From CAYJDP01 sp964371025 (lineage in GTDB: Bacteria; Bacillota_I; Bacilli_A; RF39; UBA660), in contig CAYJKH010000001.1 in the NCBI GenBank assembly GCA_964371025.1, forward strand, positions 62,001-126,000: a stretch of 64,000 nucleotides of DNA. Direction: 5' to 3'. The notes under the pieces are model-generated. The model saw only the letters and a program-made list of their open reading frames with translations. It searched no databases and had not been told where the DNA came from. The translations under genes were made by a program, and so were the position numbers. Below, one piece after another: positions 61,511 through 64,000 of this stretch (position 1 is the first letter of the stretch; the number at the start of each line of letters is the position of its first letter).

Positions 61511-62279
61511 AAAGATATATATTGAAATAACTAATGTTTGTAATTTAAACTGTAGCTTTTGTTCTATTGATAATAGAACAAAGGCTTTTATGAGTGTTGA
61601 AAATTTTGAAAATATAATGAAAAAGATAAATGATTATACAGATTATATATATCTACATGTAAAAGGGGAACCACTTCTTCATCCTGAAATTCAAAAAATA
61701 ATAAAAATAGCAAATAAATATAATAAAAAAATTAATATAACAACAAATGGAGTTTTGTTAAAAGAAAAAGCTAATCTTTTAAGTGATGTTAGACAAATAA
61801 ATATTTCATTACAAAGTTTAACTAATAAAAACTATTTATCTGATATACTAGAAGTAGGAGATAGGTTAAGTAAAAATACTTTTATTGAATATAGATTATG
61901 GAATGAAAGTAAATATAGCGATTATGTTTTAGAAGAGATATTAAAAAAATATAATACCACTAATAATAAATTAGCAAATAATATTTATTTAACTAAAGAT
62001 AAAAGCTTTATTTGGCCTAGTCTAGATAATAAAATAATTAGAGATAAGGGAACTTGTTTTGGAACAAGACATCATATTGGTATCCTAGTAGATGGTACTG
62101 TAATTCCTTGTTGTTTAGATAGTAATGCTATAATTAATTTTGGAAATATATATAATATGACATTAGATGAAATTATAACATCTCCTAGATTTTTAAATAT
62201 GAAGTGTGGGTTTTTAAATAATAAATTAGAAGAAGAACTTTGCCAAAAATGTGGACTTAGTTTTTTAGAAAAGGAGTAA
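61500..62279 (+). CDS. Radical SAM protein with SPASM-type C-terminus
   Basis: 259 residues. The radical SAM cluster motif is CNLNCSFC (about 13-20), followed by HVKGEPLLHP and ITTNGVLL. The C-terminal SPASM-like region contains CFGTRHHIG, IPCCLDSN, and KCGFL/CQKCGL cysteines for extra clusters. Such enzymes mature peptides or sulfatases. No precursor peptide gene is seen nearby; the hypothetical gene upstream overlaps it and may belong to its pathway. Confidence 0.85.
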   Translation: MKFKKIYIEITNVCNLNCSFCSIDNRTKAFMSVENFENIMKKINDYTDYIYLHVKGEPLLHPEIQKIIKIANKYNKKINITTNGVLLKEKANLLSDVRQINISLQSLTNKNYLSDILEVGDRLSKNTFIEYRLWNESKYSDYVLEEILKKYNTTNNKLANNIYLTKDKSFIWPSLDNKIIRDKGTCFGTRHHIGILVDGTVIPCCLDSNAIINFGNIYNMTLDEIITSPRFLNMKCGFLNNKLEEELCQKCGLSFLEKE

Positions 62280-62281
62280 AT

Positions 62282-62839
62282 ATGAAAAGATGTAATTGGC
62301 CTAATTTAGAAAGTAATGAACTTTATATTAAGTATCATGATAATGAATGGGGAGTAGCATCATTCGATGATAGATACTTATTTGAAATGTTTATTTTAGA
62401 ATCATTTCACTGTGGATTATCATGGTTATTAATATTAAAAAAACGTGATAATTTTAAAGTGGCTTTTGATAATTTTGATGTTTTAAAAGTATCAAAATAT
62501 GGTGAAGAAAAAATAAATGAATTAATGAGCAATCCAGGAATAGTAAGAAATAAAAAGAAAATAGAAGCTAGTATTATAAATGCTAATTGTTTTTTAGAAG
62601 TTATTAAAGAATTTGGTACTTTTAGTAAATATATTTGGTCTTTCACAAATGATAAAGTTGTTAGTTATCCCTTTGATGGAACCCTTATTAAAAATGAATT
62701 AAGTGATAGAGTATCTAAAGATTTAAAAAAGAGAGGTTTTAAATTTATGGGAACAGTTACTACTTTTTCTTATCTAGAAGCAATTGGAATTATGAATAAT
62801 CACTCTACATATTGTTATAAGTATGATACAATTAAATAA
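62282..62839 (+). CDS. tag: DNA-3-methyladenine glycosylase I
   Basis: 185 residues, 2 nt after the radical SAM gene. It removes 3-methyladenine from DNA (base excision repair). The N-terminal MKRCNWPN and HDNEWGV give Cys and His zinc ligands, and the C-terminal NNHSTYCYKY gives the other pair. FHCGLSWLLILKKRDNF trims to the landmark GLSWLLILKKR, and NPGIVRNKKKIEA is the DNA-binding region. All typical Tag residues are there. Confidence 0.93.
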   Translation: MKRCNWPNLESNELYIKYHDNEWGVASFDDRYLFEMFILESFHCGLSWLLILKKRDNFKVAFDNFDVLKVSKYGEEKINELMSNPGIVRNKKKIEASIINANCFLEVIKEFGTFSKYIWSFTNDKVVSYPFDGTLIKNELSDRVSKDLKKRGFKFMGTVTTFSYLEAIGIMNNHSTYCYKYDTIK

Positions 62840-62855
62840 ATAGTAGGAGTATTAT

Positions 62856-63941
62856 ATGACAGAAGAAAAATTAAATAGATTATTAGATAAATTAGGAATT
62901 TTAGAAATAAGAAATAATCCCGATAAATTTGAAGATTATATTGCTAATTTAGATTATGAAACATTTGAAAAAAATCTTATTTTCATAAATGGATTTTTAA
63001 GACAAACTAGTCAAAATAATCGTGAAATAGAAACTAGACCAGTAGGGGCTGGTAATTTAATTGCCCCTGAAGAGGAAATAAAAAAAATAATTTTAGAAGA
63101 TTCATTTAATGCTATTAAAAAAATGGATAATAGTAAAGCAAGAGCAACATTTATGTATCATATGCTAAATGAACTACATTTATTTTTAGATGGAAACGGT
63201 AGAACTTCAAGATTTGTATATAATTTTTTAAATAAAGAAGATATTCTTTTTGATAATACATTAGAAGAAACTAAAAAAAGTGAAATTAAAGTATCTAGAA
63301 GTAGGATTTTTGAATCCATAAAAAATATTGTATCTACTAAACAAGCTTTTTCAACAACTAGTAAATTTCTTTTTGAAGAAATGGTTGCAAATGGAGAAAT
63401 AAGTAAAAATATAAATCCAAATTTAAAAGAGGTTCAGACTCAAAGTACCACTGAAGTAAAAGAGTATAATAGTATTATCCTACCTGACAAAATAAAAGAA
63501 GAGTTAACTCAAAATGAGATATTTAAATTAAGGTTAGCCTTGCAAGATAATAATGAAAGATTTTCTATTAGTGGGTTATCAGTCATAAAAGTATTATCTG
63601 AAAAAGAAAAAGAGAATATATTTAAAAGAAATATCTTAAAAAAAGCAATAAAAAATCAGGAGAAGATTGCTAAAAAAAACCATCAATTATCTAATGTTAA
63701 TCAATTAATTATGAATCTACCGACTACTACTAATACTAATCCAAATTATAATATATTAAGTAAATGGGAAGCAAAAGATTATAGAAGACTATTAGTAATA
63801 AATAAAAGCTTAAAAGAAAGATTATTTTTAAAATATATAGATTTAAATGTTCATAAAAACTTTGACCCTAGATATGCTGAAATAGTTGATTATAATAATA
63901 ATCCAACTAAAGCGATAATGGATGAAACTAAAGCTATGTAA
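62856..63941 (+). CDS. Fic-domain protein
   Basis: 361 residues behind AGGAG. The Fic motif HLFLDGNGRTSR (about 108-119) has the catalytic His and the phosphate-binding loop, so AMP transfer (or a related modification) is plausible. The N-terminal helix region (LDKLGILEIRNNPDKF) precedes it. A helical C-terminal domain of about 190 residues has no known fold; it may choose the target. No antitoxin-like gene is adjacent. A terminator follows. Confidence 0.8.
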   Translation: MTEEKLNRLLDKLGILEIRNNPDKFEDYIANLDYETFEKNLIFINGFLRQTSQNNREIETRPVGAGNLIAPEEEIKKIILEDSFNAIKKMDNSKARATFMYHMLNELHLFLDGNGRTSRFVYNFLNKEDILFDNTLEETKKSEIKVSRSRIFESIKNIVSTKQAFSTTSKFLFEEMVANGEISKNINPNLKEVQTQSTTEVKEYNSIILPDKIKEELTQNEIFKLRLALQDNNERFSISGLSVIKVLSEKEKENIFKRNILKKAIKNQEKIAKKNHQLSNVNQLIMNLPTTTNTNPNYNILSKWEAKDYRRLLVINKSLKERLFLKYIDLNVHKNFDPRYAEIVDYNNNPTKAIMDETKAM

Positions 63942-63959
63942 TTAGTTGTATATATATGT

Positions 63960-63985
63960 AAAGAAACTTTATGTTTCTTTTTTTT
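63960..63985 (+). terminator. Rho-independent terminator
   Basis: AAAGAAAC pairs with GTTTCTTT over TTTAT and a T run follows the Fic gene. Confidence 0.85.
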
Positions 63986-64000
63986 ATTTTTAAGTAATGG

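Noticed and set aside
1..64000. CRISPR arrays, tRNA or rRNA genes, insertion sequences, prophage
   Set aside because: No regularly spaced repeats, no tRNA-like or rRNA-like conserved segments, no transposase, integrase or phage structural genes were seen on either strand.

Overview
The window is very AT-rich, almost all genes lie on the + strand, and the standard bacterial code is used (TGA ends rlmN and stp; Trp is TGG). Gene order and protein types point to a low-GC Firmicute close to the Mollicutes/Erysipelotrichia branch of Bacilli, probably an uncultured gut lineage such as RF39 (inference). It should still make peptidoglycan: it has undecaprenyl-PP synthase, a Fem-type bridge transferase and a PASTA kinase. 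It looks anaerobic: it has class III ribonucleotide reductase, rubrerythrin and a small ferredoxin. Many promoters are extended -10 elements of the form TGnTATAAT.

1-13.5 kb is a surface and secretion island. It holds a 1219-aa exported protein, several TasA/camelysin-like proteins with a shared N-terminal export motif, and three signal-peptidase (S26) homologues. One S26 protein is apparently dead, one carries a very large cytoplasmic tail, and one is ordinary SipW-like. Between them sit a membrane-anchored McrB-like AAA+ ATPase and a DUF2357-like partner. I consider this the best candidate for an undescribed system. A divergent TasA-like gene on the minus strand closes the island.

13.5-33.3 kb is mainly core genome: a serine T-box and serS, an ankyrin protein, miaB-ricA, rpsP-khpA, uppS-cdsA-rseP, priA, fmt, rlmN-stp-prkC-rsgA-rpe. 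The usual priA-fmt-rlmN-stp-prkC-rsgA-rpe string is interrupted by rubrerythrin, membrane proteins and a TasA-like/DUF285 surface protein.

33.3-45 kb holds two membrane-anchored extracellular proteins, tex, a Crp/Fnr-type regulator divergent from a short NrdD-like protein, dUTPase, and an anaerobic RNR operon. In that operon the glycyl-radical segment is a separate 53-codon gene between nrdD and nrdG. Two unknown proteins and a FemX-type transferase follow.

45-64 kb is mixed accessory and housekeeping: three tandem paralogues with duplicated promoter and terminator, a MacB-like ABC transporter, NUDIX, proS, an HExxH protein, a Ca2+-type P-ATPase, a MATE/cytidylate-kinase-like fusion, rhodanese, ferredoxin, an XRE membrane regulator, a thioredoxin-like lipoprotein, a candidate structured RNA, a radical SAM/SPASM enzyme, tag and a Fic protein. 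I see no rRNA, tRNA, CRISPR array, insertion sequence or prophage.
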